This document shows positions 43,988-52,505 of a DNA stretch of 64,000 bases, one piece after another (position 1 is the first letter of the stretch; each line of letters starts with the position of its first letter). This DNA is from Azophilus sp965220835 (GTDB lineage: Bacteria; Pseudomonadota; Gammaproteobacteria; Pseudomonadales; Azotimanducaceae): positions 3,968,001 to 4,032,000 of the forward strand of contig OZ244842.1 of NCBI GenBank assembly GCA_965220835.1, in the 5' to 3' direction. Made by a program: the position numbers and the translations under genes. The notes under the pieces were generated by a model. The model was not told the origin of the DNA and made no database searches. It saw only the letters and a program-made list of their open reading frames with translations.

Positions 43988-45310
43988 ATGGCCGAGAGTG
44001 CGGAGCAAGTCAATGAAGCGATGCGGCGCAGCACCAAGGAGTGGCGCGACGCTTGGCCCCTAGACCCCCATCAGGATCCTTGGTCGGTTCCCCTCGCGGA
44101 GATGGACCCTGCCCACCCGGCGTTGTTCAAGGCCAACACGGCGCTGCCTTGGTTTGAGCGGTTGCGCGCTGAAGCGCCCGTGCACTGGTGCGAAGAGAGC
44201 CAGTTTGGCCCCTATTGGTCGCTCACCCGCTACGACGACGTGAAGTACGTGGACACCCACCACAATCTCTTCTCTTCAGACATCATGAACGGCGGCATTC
44301 GCCTTGGGGGGCGCAAGCTGGAAGCCCCGCCGGACCCGATGTTCCACCTGCCCATGTTCATCATGGCGGACCCGCCAGTGCACGAAGCCCAGAGGATGGC
44401 CGTCGCACCGATGTTCGCGCCCTCCAAGCTCGGCCGGCTGGGAGAGCTGATTCGCGCCCGGGCGGGGGCTATTCTGGACGAATTGCCCCGCGGGGAGACC
44501 TTCAATTGGGTGCGCCGGGTGTCGGTGGAGTTGACCGGGCAGATGCTCGCGACCTTGTTTGACGTGCCCCAGGAGGACCGGCACAAGCTCATCCATTGGT
44601 CGGACACCGTGGAGCGCATCAGTGACCCGGACTATTTCGAGACCTTCGAGGAGGGCTTTCAGGAGCTCTGGAAGTGCTTTGAGTACTTCAACGCCCTTTG
44701 GCAGGAACGGGCGGCCGCAGCGGACCAGGGGGAAGACCTGATTTCATTTCTCGCCCGGGGCGAGGCCACCCGCAACATGACCCCCAGCGAGTTTCTGGGC
44801 AACATCCTGCTGTTGATCGTCGGCGGCAACGACACCACCCGCAACTCCATCTCCGGCGGGGTGCTGGCGCTGAACGAGTTCCCGGACGAATTCGCCAAGC
44901 TCAAGGCCAACCCGGGCCTGATCCCCAACATGGTGCCGGAGATCATTCGCTGGCAGTCGCCCGTGGCGCACATGTGCCGCACGGCCTTGGAGGACGTGGA
45001 GATTCGTGGCCAGCGGATTCGCCAGTGGGACAAGGTCTGCATCTGGTATCTGTCCGGCAACCGCGATGAACAACGCATTGCCGAACCGAACCGCTTCTGG
45101 ATCGACCGCCCCAACGCGCGCCAGCACTTGTCGTTTGGCTTTGGCATTCACCGCTGCTTGGGCAACCGGTTGGCGGAGATGCAGCTACGGATCATTTGGG
45201 AAGAGATCTTGAAGCGGTTCCAGTCGGTTGAAGTGGTTGGCGATCCGGAGTACCTCAATTCCAACTTCATCCGCGGCATCACGGAATTGCCGGTGCAGGT
45301 GCGCGAGTAG
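43988..45310 (+). CDS. cytochrome P450, CYP153-type (alkane terminal hydroxylase family)
   Basis: 440 aa from ATG 43988. The heme ligand is Cys390 in FGFGIHRCLGNRLAEMQLR; the I-helix reads LLIVGGNDTTRNSISGGV; the ExxR block is PEIIRWQSP. HMCRTALED and the sequence immediately around the heme loop are the pattern of CYP153 enzymes, soluble bacterial P450s that hydroxylate the ends of medium-chain alkanes or fatty acids. CYP153 normally needs a ferredoxin and ferredoxin reductase; neither is encoded in this window. Convergent with smpB. Confidence 0.85.
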   Translation: MAESAEQVNEAMRRSTKEWRDAWPLDPHQDPWSVPLAEMDPAHPALFKANTALPWFERLRAEAPVHWCEESQFGPYWSLTRYDDVKYVDTHHNLFSSDIMNGGIRLGGRKLEAPPDPMFHLPMFIMADPPVHEAQRMAVAPMFAPSKLGRLGELIRARAGAILDELPRGETFNWVRRVSVELTGQMLATLFDVPQEDRHKLIHWSDTVERISDPDYFETFEEGFQELWKCFEYFNALWQERAAAADQGEDLISFLARGEATRNMTPSEFLGNILLLIVGGNDTTRNSISGGVLALNEFPDEFAKLKANPGLIPNMVPEIIRWQSPVAHMCRTALEDVEIRGQRIRQWDKVCIWYLSGNRDEQRIAEPNRFWIDRPNARQHLSFGFGIHRCLGNRLAEMQLRIIWEEILKRFQSVEVVGDPEYLNSNFIRGITELPVQVRE

Positions 45311-45332
45311 GGCTAGGAGGCCGGCCCACACT

Positions 45333-45818
45333 TCAGCTTTGGCGAAACCCCTGCTTGAGGATCTGTGCCTTCTGCCGCTGCCAGTCCCGATCCCGCGTCG
45401 CGGCGCGTTTGTCATGCTGCTTCTTGCCCTTGCCGAGGGCGATTTCGCACTTCACCCGGTTGTGCTTCCAGTACATGGCGGTGGCCACGCAGCTGAATCC
45501 CTTGGCTTGGGTGGCCGTGAAGATGCGCGCCAGTTCGCGGCTGTGCAGCAGCAGCTTGCGGGTGCGCTGGGGGTCGGCAACCACGTGGCTTGAGGCGCTC
45601 GGCAAGGGCGCGATGTTGGCGCCAAGCAGCCAGGCCTCGCCATCGCGCAGCAGCACGTAGCTGTCCACCAACTGTGCCTTGCCGGCGCGGATGGCCTTGA
45701 CCTCCCAACCCTCAAGCACCAACCCCGCCTCAAACCGCTCCGTCAGCGCATAGTCATGGCTCGCCCGCCGGTTGCGAGCGATGGTCGAGGAGCGCTGAGC
45801 GGCGTTCTGGCTAGGCAT
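45333..45818 (-). CDS. smpB: SsrA-binding protein SmpB
   Basis: 161 aa from ATG 45818. SmpB hallmarks: NRRASHDYALTERFEAGLVL, GWEVKAIRAGKAQLVDSYV, LLLHSRELARI and the basic tail GKGKKQHDKRAATRDRDW. It carries tmRNA to stalled ribosomes for trans-translation. The frame is open for a further 110 codons upstream, but that is the repeat array at 45863-46126. ssrA itself is not in this window. Confidence 0.96.
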   Translation of the reverse strand: MPSQNAAQRSSTIARNRRASHDYALTERFEAGLVLEGWEVKAIRAGKAQLVDSYVLLRDGEAWLLGANIAPLPSASSHVVADPQRTRKLLLHSRELARIFTATQAKGFSCVATAMYWKHNRVKCEIALGKGKKQHDKRAATRDRDWQRQKAQILKQGFRQS

Positions 45819-45862
45819 GGCCCAATTATAAGTCGGCTGCGGATTTACCAGACGACCTGCCA

Positions 45863-46126
45863 GCTGGCAGGTCGTGTGTCCCGTATCGCTCGTGTGTGTC
45901 CCGTATCGCTGCCAGGTTGTGTGTCCCGCATCGCTGTGTGTCCCGCATCGCTTATCGCTAGCTGGCAGGTTGTGTGTCCCGAATCGCTGGCTCGTACCGC
46001 TTTGTGTGTCCCGTATCGCTCGTATCGCTAGCTGGCAGGTTGTGTGTCCCGTATCGCTTCCATCGCTCGTTGTGTGTCCCGTATCGCTCGTATTGCTAGC
46101 TGGCAGGTTGTGTGTCCCGTATCGCT
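45863..46126. repeat. array of nine 17-bp direct repeats upstream of smpB and the SLC6-type gene
   Basis: gtgtgtcccgnatcgct occurs at 45874, 45894, 45919, 45936, 45972, 46004, 46042, 46072 and 46110 (starts), with at most one changed base at the n position. Four copies are preceded by a second shared block, gctggcaggt(t/c). Shorter pieces (cgtatcgct, catcgct) fill the gaps. Start-to-start spacing is irregular (17 to 38 bp), unlike a CRISPR. It occupies nearly all of the 347-bp gap between the divergently transcribed smpB and transporter genes. Confidence 0.92.
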
Positions 46127-46165
46127 CAGGGAGAATGACCGCAACCAATCAGGGAGGGCACCGTT

Positions 46166-47566
46166 GTGGCCGAAATCGCGGAATCCAGGCAGTCTAGGCA
46201 TGGGATGTGGTCCAGCCGCTGGATGTTTGTTCTTGCGGCGGCGGGCTCGGCCGTGGGCTTGGGCAACATTTGGCGGTTCCCCTACATCACCGGCGAAAAC
46301 GGCGGCGGCGCCTTTGTGGTGATCTACCTAGTGTGCATCGCGCTGGTCGGCATTCCCATCATGATCGCGGAAGTGATGATCGGCCGCGAAGGGCGGCAAA
46401 GCCCGGTCAACACCATGCGCGGGCTGACCCAGCAGCACCACCGGCACCGGGCCTGGGTGCTGATTGGTTGGGCCGGCTTGCTGGCCGCCTTTCTGATCCT
46501 GTCCTTCTATGCCGTTATTGGCGGTTGGGCGTTCAAGTACATCCTCAGCTTGGCGGAGGGCGGCTTCACCAACGCCACAGCCAGCCAGGCAACGGGCACC
46601 TTCGACGCCTTCTTGGCCAACCCTTGGGAAATGCTGTTCTGGCACACGCTGTTCATGGTGGTGGTGGTGGCGGTGATCAGCCGGGGGGTGGTCAAGGGCC
46701 TGGAAACGGCAATCCGTTGGATCATGCCGCTGCTTTTTGTGTTGTTGGTGGTGCTGCTGGGCTACGGCGTCACTTCGGGCAGCTTCGGCGAGGGCGTGGC
46801 CTTCATGTTCCGCTTTGATTGGGATGCGCTCACCGACCGCGCCCTGTTCGAGGCCTTGGGCCATGCCTTCTTCACCCTCAGCATCGGGATGGGCGCCATC
46901 ATGGCCTACGGGGCCTATGTGCCGAGTTCCGTATCCATCACCAACACCGTGGTCACCATCGCCGTGCTGGACACCGTCGTGGCGTTGGTGGCGGGCCTTG
47001 CCATCTTCCCCATCGTCTTCGCCAATGGCCTGGAGCCGGGGCAGGGCCCTGGGCTGCTGTTCGTGACCGTGCCCTTGGCTTTTGGGCAGTTGCCCTTGGG
47101 TGCCTTGTTCGGTGCCGTCTTCTTCATTCTGGTAAGCCTTGCCGCGATTACGTCGGCCATCTCGCTGACGGAGCCGGCCTTGGCGTATTTGGTGGAGGAG
47201 TACAACGCCAAGCGGTCTCGGGTGGCCATCACCTTGGGTACGGGCTGCTGGCTGCTGGGCATCGGCACAGTGCTTTCGTTCAACGAATGGGCGGAGTTCC
47301 ACATCGTGGGCGAAATGACGGTTTTCGGCTTTGTGGACTATGTCTCCCAGAACATCATGCTGCCCCTTGGCGGCTTGTTCATCGCCTTGTTTGCCGCCTT
47401 CGCCCTGCCGAAATCAGTGCTCGGCAACCAGTTGGGCCTGAACGGCCCGGTGGCGCGCAAGCTCTGGCTGGCGCTTGCCGGCGGCACCGCGCCCTTGGGC
47501 GTTTTGGCCGTGTTCTTTGTGACCATCATCGGCTTGGACACCATCAAGGCTTGGTTTTCCGGGTGA
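46166..47566 (+). CDS. sodium-dependent SLC6/NSS-family transporter
   Basis: 466 aa from GTG 46166 (ATG 46205 possible). The first helix GSAVGLGNIWRFPY with following GGGAF is the Na+- and substrate-binding signature of neurotransmitter:sodium symporters (LeuT, TnaT). About 11 helices follow. Bacterial members import amino acids or related small molecules with Na+, consistent with a saline habitat though not proof of it. Its stop overlaps the ratA start (GTGA, 47563-47566). Its promoter region is the repeat array. Confidence 0.92.
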   Translation: MAEIAESRQSRHGMWSSRWMFVLAAAGSAVGLGNIWRFPYITGENGGGAFVVIYLVCIALVGIPIMIAEVMIGREGRQSPVNTMRGLTQQHHRHRAWVLIGWAGLLAAFLILSFYAVIGGWAFKYILSLAEGGFTNATASQATGTFDAFLANPWEMLFWHTLFMVVVVAVISRGVVKGLETAIRWIMPLLFVLLVVLLGYGVTSGSFGEGVAFMFRFDWDALTDRALFEALGHAFFTLSIGMGAIMAYGAYVPSSVSITNTVVTIAVLDTVVALVAGLAIFPIVFANGLEPGQGPGLLFVTVPLAFGQLPLGALFGAVFFILVSLAAITSAISLTEPALAYLVEEYNAKRSRVAITLGTGCWLLGIGTVLSFNEWAEFHIVGEMTVFGFVDYVSQNIMLPLGGLFIALFAAFALPKSVLGNQLGLNGPVARKLWLALAGGTAPLGVLAVFFVTIIGLDTIKAWFSG

Positions 47567-48006
47567 CGACGCTCAAGCGTTCGGCAGTGCTTCCCTACGC
47601 GGCAGACGACGTCTACCGCATTGTCAACGACGTGGCTCGCTACCCGGAGTTCCTGCCGTGGTGCGTCAACGCCGTGGTCTTAGCGGCTGAACCCGCGGCC
47701 ATGGAGGCGCGGCTGACGGTCGCGGCCAAGGGCTTCAGGGAGACCTTCACCACCCACAACGTGCTGGAACCGGGCCGCGCGATCCGGCTTGACTTGGTGG
47801 ATGGCCCGTTCAGCCATTTTCAGGGCGAGTGGCGGTTTTCCGACTTCGGCGGGGGCGGCGGCTGCCGGGTGGAACTGGACTTGAACTTCGCCTTCAAAGG
47901 AGCCCGCCGTTTGTTGTCCCGGGCGGTGGCCAGAAGCATCGGCGCGATGGCCAACGCGGTGATGGATGCCTTCTGCGATCGCACCCACGATCAGTTGGGC
48001 GCCTAG
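47563..48006 (+). CDS. ratA: RatA-type START/polyketide-cyclase-like protein
   Basis: 147 aa from GTG 47563. VLPYAADDVYRIVNDVARYPEFLPWC is the N-terminal signature of the RatA/Coq10 START family; DGPFSHFQGEWRF and the C-terminal helix follow. In E. coli RatA has been reported to inhibit 70S ribosome formation; others tie the family to ubiquinone binding. The conserved neighbours smpB, rnfH and bamE confirm the assignment. Stop and next start share one base (48006). Confidence 0.9.
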   Translation: MTTLKRSAVLPYAADDVYRIVNDVARYPEFLPWCVNAVVLAAEPAAMEARLTVAAKGFRETFTTHNVLEPGRAIRLDLVDGPFSHFQGEWRFSDFGGGGGCRVELDLNFAFKGARRLLSRAVARSIGAMANAVMDAFCDRTHDQLGA

Positions 48007-48287
48007 TGCGGATCGAAGTAGCCTACGCGACGGCCGAGCGGCAAGTGGTTGTTGCCCTTGATGTCGATGCAGGGGCCACCGTGGAGACGGCCTTGCAGCG
48101 GGCGGCCAACCACGAAGCCTTCCGTGGCTTGAACGTAAACGACATGCCGGTGGGCGTTTACGGCCAGCCGGTTGATCGGGGCCGTTTGTTGCGTCCCGGC
48201 GACCGCGTTGAGCTGTATCGGCCGTTGCTGCTCGATCCCAAGGAGGCCCGCCGGCGCCGGGCGTGGGCCAACCGGGAGCCGGCTTAG
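48006..48287 (+). CDS. rnfH: RnfH family ubiquitin-fold protein
   Basis: 93 aa from GTG 48006. RIEVAYATAERQVVVALDVDAG start, the VGVYGQPVDRGRLLRPGDRVELYRPL-type core and the LLLDPKEARRRRA tail are diagnostic of RnfH, a beta-grasp protein of unknown function encoded next to ratA. Its last four bases overlap the convergent bamE stop (48284-48287). Confidence 0.93.
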   Translation: MRIEVAYATAERQVVVALDVDAGATVETALQRAANHEAFRGLNVNDMPVGVYGQPVDRGRLLRPGDRVELYRPLLLDPKEARRRRAWANREPA

Positions 48288-48649
48288 CCCTCGCCGGTTG
48301 CGTCGCTGGGCGCTAGGTCGCCCGCCAGTGAAGCGAGGGCGTCGTTCTCGAAGAAGACGGTGAAGCGCTGTTCCGTCTCGAAGCGCCCAGGCACCCTGAT
48401 GGTGTAGATGTAGTCCCAGCGGTCTTGGTTGAAGATGTTGCGCACCACCGGCTCTCCCATGATGAAGGCAACCTGCTCCCGGGTCATGCCGGGCTTCAGT
48501 TGATCCACCATCTCCTGGGTGATCACGTTGCCCTGCTGCACGGTGATCTTGTGCACCCGCGGCACCTTGAACTTGGGCATTTTCGGCATCGTGCAGCCCG
48601 CGGCCAGCACGGCACCAGCCAGCAACAGCGCGAACAGTCTTGGGCTCAT
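48284..48649 (-). CDS. bamE: outer-membrane assembly lipoprotein BamE
   Basis: 121 aa from ATG 48649. Signal peptide with lipobox LAAGC (Cys19). The mature part has QQGNVITQEMVDQLKPGMT and QVAFIMGEPVVRNIFNQDRWDYIY, matching SmpA/OmlA/BamE. It is a lipoprotein of the BAM complex that inserts beta-barrels into the outer membrane. The C-terminal acidic tail is short. Convergent with rnfH. Confidence 0.95.
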   Translation of the reverse strand: MSPRLFALLLAGAVLAAGCTMPKMPKFKVPRVHKITVQQGNVITQEMVDQLKPGMTREQVAFIMGEPVVRNIFNQDRWDYIYTIRVPGRFETEQRFTVFFENDALASLAGDLAPSDATGEG

Positions 48650-49005
48650 CGGGGCATTCCCCAGCGTTTGCAGGCCGCGAATGGTAGCCGCAAATCGCGC
48701 TTGGACCAACACAGGCTCCGATGTGGTGCTGAATCCGCACAAGCGTGTTGCGCCCCCGGGAGACCGGTGCACCGGCAGGCCCGTGCGAGATCGCTCAAGG
48801 GCTGCCGGCTTGCCCGCCAAGCCGCAATGCCGCACCGCCCAAGAACTCTGTGTGATACGTGGACCCATCTGTGCGCCAGTTCCCACAGAGCTTTCAGCCA
48901 TCTCGCGCAGCCCCAGCGCCGCTTTGTGGCTAGGCAATCGGCTATCATGCTTCGCATCACATTCGCGCCTGCAAGGCGAGCGCCATCACCGGGAAACCTG
49001 AAGTC
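48650..49005. other. divergent intergenic region, bamE / coiled-coil gene
   Basis: 356 bases upstream of both genes. In several gammaproteobacteria fur lies beside bamE here; no Fur-like ORF can be read on either strand. No strong promoter or repeat seen. Confidence 0.5.
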
Positions 49006-49332
49006 ATGAATAACAAGCAGCCATCCCAAACCGCAGCCGCTGACATTGGCGAACGCATTGCCCACATCGAGTCCAAGATGGACTTCGTTGCAACCCGGGA
49101 GGACGTCGCCCTCGTGCGCGCCGAAGTGGCCAACATGAATGCGGATTTGAGCACGGAGATCGCCAACACCAATGCCCGAATCGCAGAGATGAAGGGCGAC
49201 CTGCTCTCCGGCATCGCGGAGGTGAAAGCCCTGGTCGCCAATCGCGAAGCTTCGATGCAGCGCTGGTTGCTGGGCATTACCGGGACCGCCATGGTCGGCG
49301 TGACCACCGCACTGATCCGCACTTTCGTGTAG
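49006..49332 (+). CDS. DUF1640-like coiled-coil membrane-anchored protein
   Basis: 108 aa. Residues ~14-85 are a heptad-rich coiled coil (ERIAHIESKMDFVATREDVALV, then NADLSTEIANTNARIAEMKGD), followed by one C-terminal membrane helix (WLLGITGTAMVGVTTALI). This layout matches the DUF1640/CCDC90 group, which in mitochondria includes regulators of the calcium uniporter; the bacterial role is unknown. Inserted between bamE and recN. Confidence 0.75.
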   Translation: MNNKQPSQTAAADIGERIAHIESKMDFVATREDVALVRAEVANMNADLSTEIANTNARIAEMKGDLLSGIAEVKALVANREASMQRWLLGITGTAMVGVTTALIRTFV

Positions 49333-49352
49333 GTCCTTAGGGGACCTGCGCG

Positions 49353-50999
49353 CTAGCTCGCACCCGCCTCCTCGAGCAGGGTGCGGGCGTAGGCGCGGGT
49401 TTTGTCGGTGAGGTCGGCGCCGGCCAGCATACGGGCCACCTCTTCGGTGCGGTCTTTGTCGGTGACGCAACGCAGCGCCACGTTCTGGGCGGCGTCCTTC
49501 TCCACCACCAGATGGCTGTTGCCGAGCGCGGCGACCTGGGGCGCATGGGTGACGCAGATCACTTGGGTGCGGTTGCCAAGGTCGCGCAGCAGGCGGCCGA
49601 CGATATCGGCGGTGGTGCCGCCGACGCCCACATCGGCTTCATCGAGCACTAGGCAGGGCAGCCGCATTTTCTGGGCGGCAACCACGGAGACCGCCAAGCT
49701 GAGCCGTGCGCGTTCGCCCCCTGAGGCAATGCGCGCCAAGCTGCCGGCCGGATACTTGGGGTTGGTGGTCACCTGAAATTCGACGGCTTCCAAGCCGCGC
49801 TCCGAATTGGCCGCCTCGAAAGCCACGTCAAACGCACCCCCCGCCATCCCTAGGGCCTGGATGCGCGCGCTGACCTCCTTAGCAAACGTTTGGGCGGCCT
49901 GCCGCCGGGCGGCACTCACGCGCTGGGCGGTGCGTTGGAACTCATCGTTCCACTGGCGGGCTTCCTCTTGCAGCGCCTCGGCGTTGTGGCGCTCGGTTGC
50001 CTGGGCCTCAAGTTCGGAGGCTAAACCCTCCGCGTGTTCCGCCAAGCGCTCCGGTGCCACGCGGTGCTTGCGGGAAAGGTCGTGAAACCGGTCGATCCGC
50101 TTGCTGATTTCGGACATGTGGGCCGGATCGGTGTCGAAGGCATCCACGTAGCCGTTCAAGTCGTGGGCGGCGTCGTCGAACAACTGCAGCGCGGAGTTCA
50201 GGGCATCCCGGGCTTGCACCAGCTTGGGGTGCTCATCGTCAATGCCGCTCAGTTGCCGTTGGCTGCGCCGCGCGTCGGCCATGTCCGACAGGCACTCGAT
50301 GGCTTGGCGCACCGCTTCCTGAATGTCCTGGGCTTGGGAGAGGCGGCGAAACTCCGCCTCCAAGGATTCGAATTCGCCTTGGGCTGGTTCCAACGCCTGC
50401 AACTCCTCAAGCTGGTAGCGCACAAGCGTGCGGCGGTCCTCGGCGTTGGCGAGTTCGGCTTCGAGGGTGGCCAGGGCTTTTTCAGCTTTGCGGGCGGCGC
50501 GGTAGGCGCTGGCCATGCCTTGGCGGTCGGCGGCCGGCACGCCATAGGCGTCAAGCAGGCTGAGTTGCACGTCGCGCTTGGCCAGCCGCTGGTTCTCATC
50601 CTGGCTGTGGATGTCGATCAACCCCTCGGTCAGTTCGCGCACCATGCCCAGATTGACCGGGGCGCCATTGACGAAGGCCCGGGAGCGCCCATCCACACCG
50701 ATGACGCGACGCAGCAGGCAGCGGTGGGGCGTGTCCGCATCGTCGAGGTCGGCGGCTTGGAGCGCGTCCAGTGCCGCTGAATGCTCGGCGAGGTCAAATT
50801 CCGCCGTCACCTCCGCCCGCGCAGCACCAGGCCGAATCAGGTCGGTGCGCGCCCGTTCGCCGACCACCAAGGCCAAGGCGTTCATCAGGATGGACTTGCC
50901 GGCACCCGATTCGCCCGTCACCACCGTGAGGCCGCGGTCGAAGGCGACATCCACCTTGGCCACCAAGGCAAAGTCCCGAATGGTCAATTGCTTGAGCAA
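49353..50999 (-). CDS. recN: DNA repair protein RecN
   Basis: 548 aa from TTG 50999 (AGGA six bases upstream). SMC-like ATPase: Walker A GESGAGKS at residues 29-36, central coiled coils, signature LARIASGGERARLSLA and Walker B CLVLDEADVGVGG. It binds broken DNA ends and promotes recombination repair. No clear LexA box in the ~190 bp shared with divergent hrcA. Confidence 0.96.
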   Translation of the reverse strand: MLKQLTIRDFALVAKVDVAFDRGLTVVTGESGAGKSILMNALALVVGERARTDLIRPGAARAEVTAEFDLAEHSAALDALQAADLDDADTPHRCLLRRVIGVDGRSRAFVNGAPVNLGMVRELTEGLIDIHSQDENQRLAKRDVQLSLLDAYGVPAADRQGMASAYRAARKAEKALATLEAELANAEDRRTLVRYQLEELQALEPAQGEFESLEAEFRRLSQAQDIQEAVRQAIECLSDMADARRSQRQLSGIDDEHPKLVQARDALNSALQLFDDAAHDLNGYVDAFDTDPAHMSEISKRIDRFHDLSRKHRVAPERLAEHAEGLASELEAQATERHNAEALQEEARQWNDEFQRTAQRVSAARRQAAQTFAKEVSARIQALGMAGGAFDVAFEAANSERGLEAVEFQVTTNPKYPAGSLARIASGGERARLSLAVSVVAAQKMRLPCLVLDEADVGVGGTTADIVGRLLRDLGNRTQVICVTHAPQVAALGNSHLVVEKDAAQNVALRCVTDKDRTEEVARMLAGADLTDKTRAYARTLLEEAGAS

Positions 51000-51115
51000 G
51001 TTATGTCCTAGTCCTGATCTGTCAGGCCCATTCGCGCTTCAGGGTCGCGGAGCATCACGTCAACCAAATACCAACCAAACTTCGGATCACCGCGGCCGAT
51101 AGGTCGCCCAAAATC

Positions 51116-51145
51116 TTGACGCTGGGGCGAAAAGGGACATATTAC
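51116..51145 (+). promoter_or_regulatory. sigma-70 promoter for hrcA
   Basis: TTGACG at 51116-51121 and TATTAC at 51140-51145, 18 bp apart, about 50 bp upstream of the preferred hrcA start. Its presence argues against translation starting at the TTG that forms the -35 box. Confidence 0.6.
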
Positions 51146-51193
51146 TTGAAGGCCGACGAGTTGGGCGGCGAACTCAAACCGAGGAGCGAGGCA

Positions 51194-52222
51194 TTGGATC
51201 GAGTCGATGAGCGCACGCAACAGCTCTTTAAGCTGTTGGTGGAGACCTACATCAGCAATGGCCGGCCAGTGGCGTCAAGCGCCTTGGCCGGGCAGCCGGG
51301 CGTGTCGGTCAGCCCCGCCACGGTGCGCAACATCATGGCCCGCTTGGAAGGCCAGGGCTTGGTCAAGTCGCCGCACACTTCCGCGGGCAAAGTGCCCACC
51401 AGCCAAGGCTTGCGCTTCTTCGTCGAAAGCCTGTTGTCCGTTGAGCCCTTGGACGATGCCGGGCGGCGGGGCATCGAGGCGCAGTTGAATCCGGACCTGC
51501 CGCCCCCCGAATTGATTGAGTCCGCCTCCGAAGCGTTGTCGCGCATCACGTCGATGGCGTGCGTGGTGACCCTGCCACGGCAGGAACAGGCGGCGCTGCG
51601 CCACGTTGAGTTTCTCAAGCTCGATGCGGAACGCGTGTTGGCCATTCTGGTGTTCAACGACCGGCAGGTGCAGAACCGCGTCATCCACACCGACCACGAG
51701 TACCAGGAAGCGGATCTGGTCCGCGCCGCCAACTTCATCAACCAGGAATTCGGCGGCCTGACCTTGGGCGACGCCCGCAGTGGCTTGCTGGCCAGCATGC
51801 AGCGCGACAAGGACCGCATGGACAGCCTGCTGCAGTCGGCGCTGGACTTGGCCGCCCAGGCCTTCGCCAAGCAGCCATCGGGGGGCAAGGGCTTTGTCGT
51901 TGCCGGGGAGTCGAATCTGCTCGACATCAGTGCCGACACGGACACGGTGCGCGGCCTCTTCGAGGCTTTCACCCGCAAGGGCAGCATCCTGCACCTGCTT
52001 GACCAGTGCCTGAACACCGAGGGGATACAACTGTTCATTGGCGATGAGTCGGGCTACGAAGTGCTCGATGAGTTGTCCTTGGTGTCGTCCTCCTACTCGG
52101 TCAACGGCCGCATCGCCGGCGTGCTCGGCGTGGTGGGGCCAACGCGCATGGCCTACCAGAAGATCATCCCGGTGGTGGACGTGACTGCGCATCTGCTGGG
52201 CGATGCCTTGAACCACCCCTAG
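51194..52222 (+). CDS. hrcA: heat-inducible transcription repressor HrcA
   Basis: 342 aa from TTG 51194, preceded by GAGGAG at 51181-51186. The frame is open to 51116, but that TTG lies in the promoter. The N-terminal winged helix (SVSPATVRNIMARLEGQGLVKSPHTSAGKVPT) and C-terminal VVGPTRMAYQKIIPVVD are diagnostic. HrcA represses chaperone genes through the CIRCE operator (TTAGCACTC-N9-GAGTGCTAA). I find no CIRCE before hrcA, grpE, dnaK or dnaJ here, so its target may be groESL elsewhere. It precedes grpE by 283 bp. Confidence 0.92.
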   Translation: MDRVDERTQQLFKLLVETYISNGRPVASSALAGQPGVSVSPATVRNIMARLEGQGLVKSPHTSAGKVPTSQGLRFFVESLLSVEPLDDAGRRGIEAQLNPDLPPPELIESASEALSRITSMACVVTLPRQEQAALRHVEFLKLDAERVLAILVFNDRQVQNRVIHTDHEYQEADLVRAANFINQEFGGLTLGDARSGLLASMQRDKDRMDSLLQSALDLAAQAFAKQPSGGKGFVVAGESNLLDISADTDTVRGLFEAFTRKGSILHLLDQCLNTEGIQLFIGDESGYEVLDELSLVSSSYSVNGRIAGVLGVVGPTRMAYQKIIPVVDVTAHLLGDALNHP

Positions 52223-52447
52223 CCCGCAACCTTCACAAAGCCGCTCCTGCAACACTGAAACATCTTTGTTTTCAATGCGTTGATTTGGTTTGGAGAGGTT
52301 CCTTAGGCAGCAAACTGCGCTGGCCACGCCCAGGCCGCCAAAGTCTGGCAACGCGCACTTCAGGGCGCACATCCTCGCAGCCTTTGGCTAAACGTCCGCG
52401 CCAAGCTCACTTTTCGTTGAGGAAGAGCCTTCGTTGCAGCGAGGGGG

Positions 52448-52474
52448 CTTGAATCCACAGCGGCAAGCCCCATT
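52448..52474 (+). promoter_or_regulatory. sigma-32 heat-shock promoter of grpE
   Basis: CTTGAA (52448-52453), 14-bp spacer, CCCCATT (52468-52474): a near-perfect match to the RpoH consensus CTTGAA-N(11-16)-CCCCAT. The -10 lies 31 bp before the grpE ATG. Confidence 0.85.
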
Positions 52475-52505
52475 GTGTGACCTTGGCAACGGCGGATGGG
52501 CAACC

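Noticed and set aside
45863..46126. CRISPR array
   Set aside because: Repeat is 17 bp, two copies abut with no spacer, spacers are short, uneven and themselves repeated, and no cas gene is near.
45819..46148. In-frame 110-codon extension of smpB with repeated DTGHTT-type peptides
   Set aside because: It is the 17-bp DNA repeat array read through; SmpB normally starts at the ATG at 45818, and the unit is not a multiple of three.
51116..51193. HrcA start at TTG 51116
   Set aside because: That TTG is the -35 box of a good promoter; GAGGAG precedes TTG 51194, which gives the normal HrcA length.
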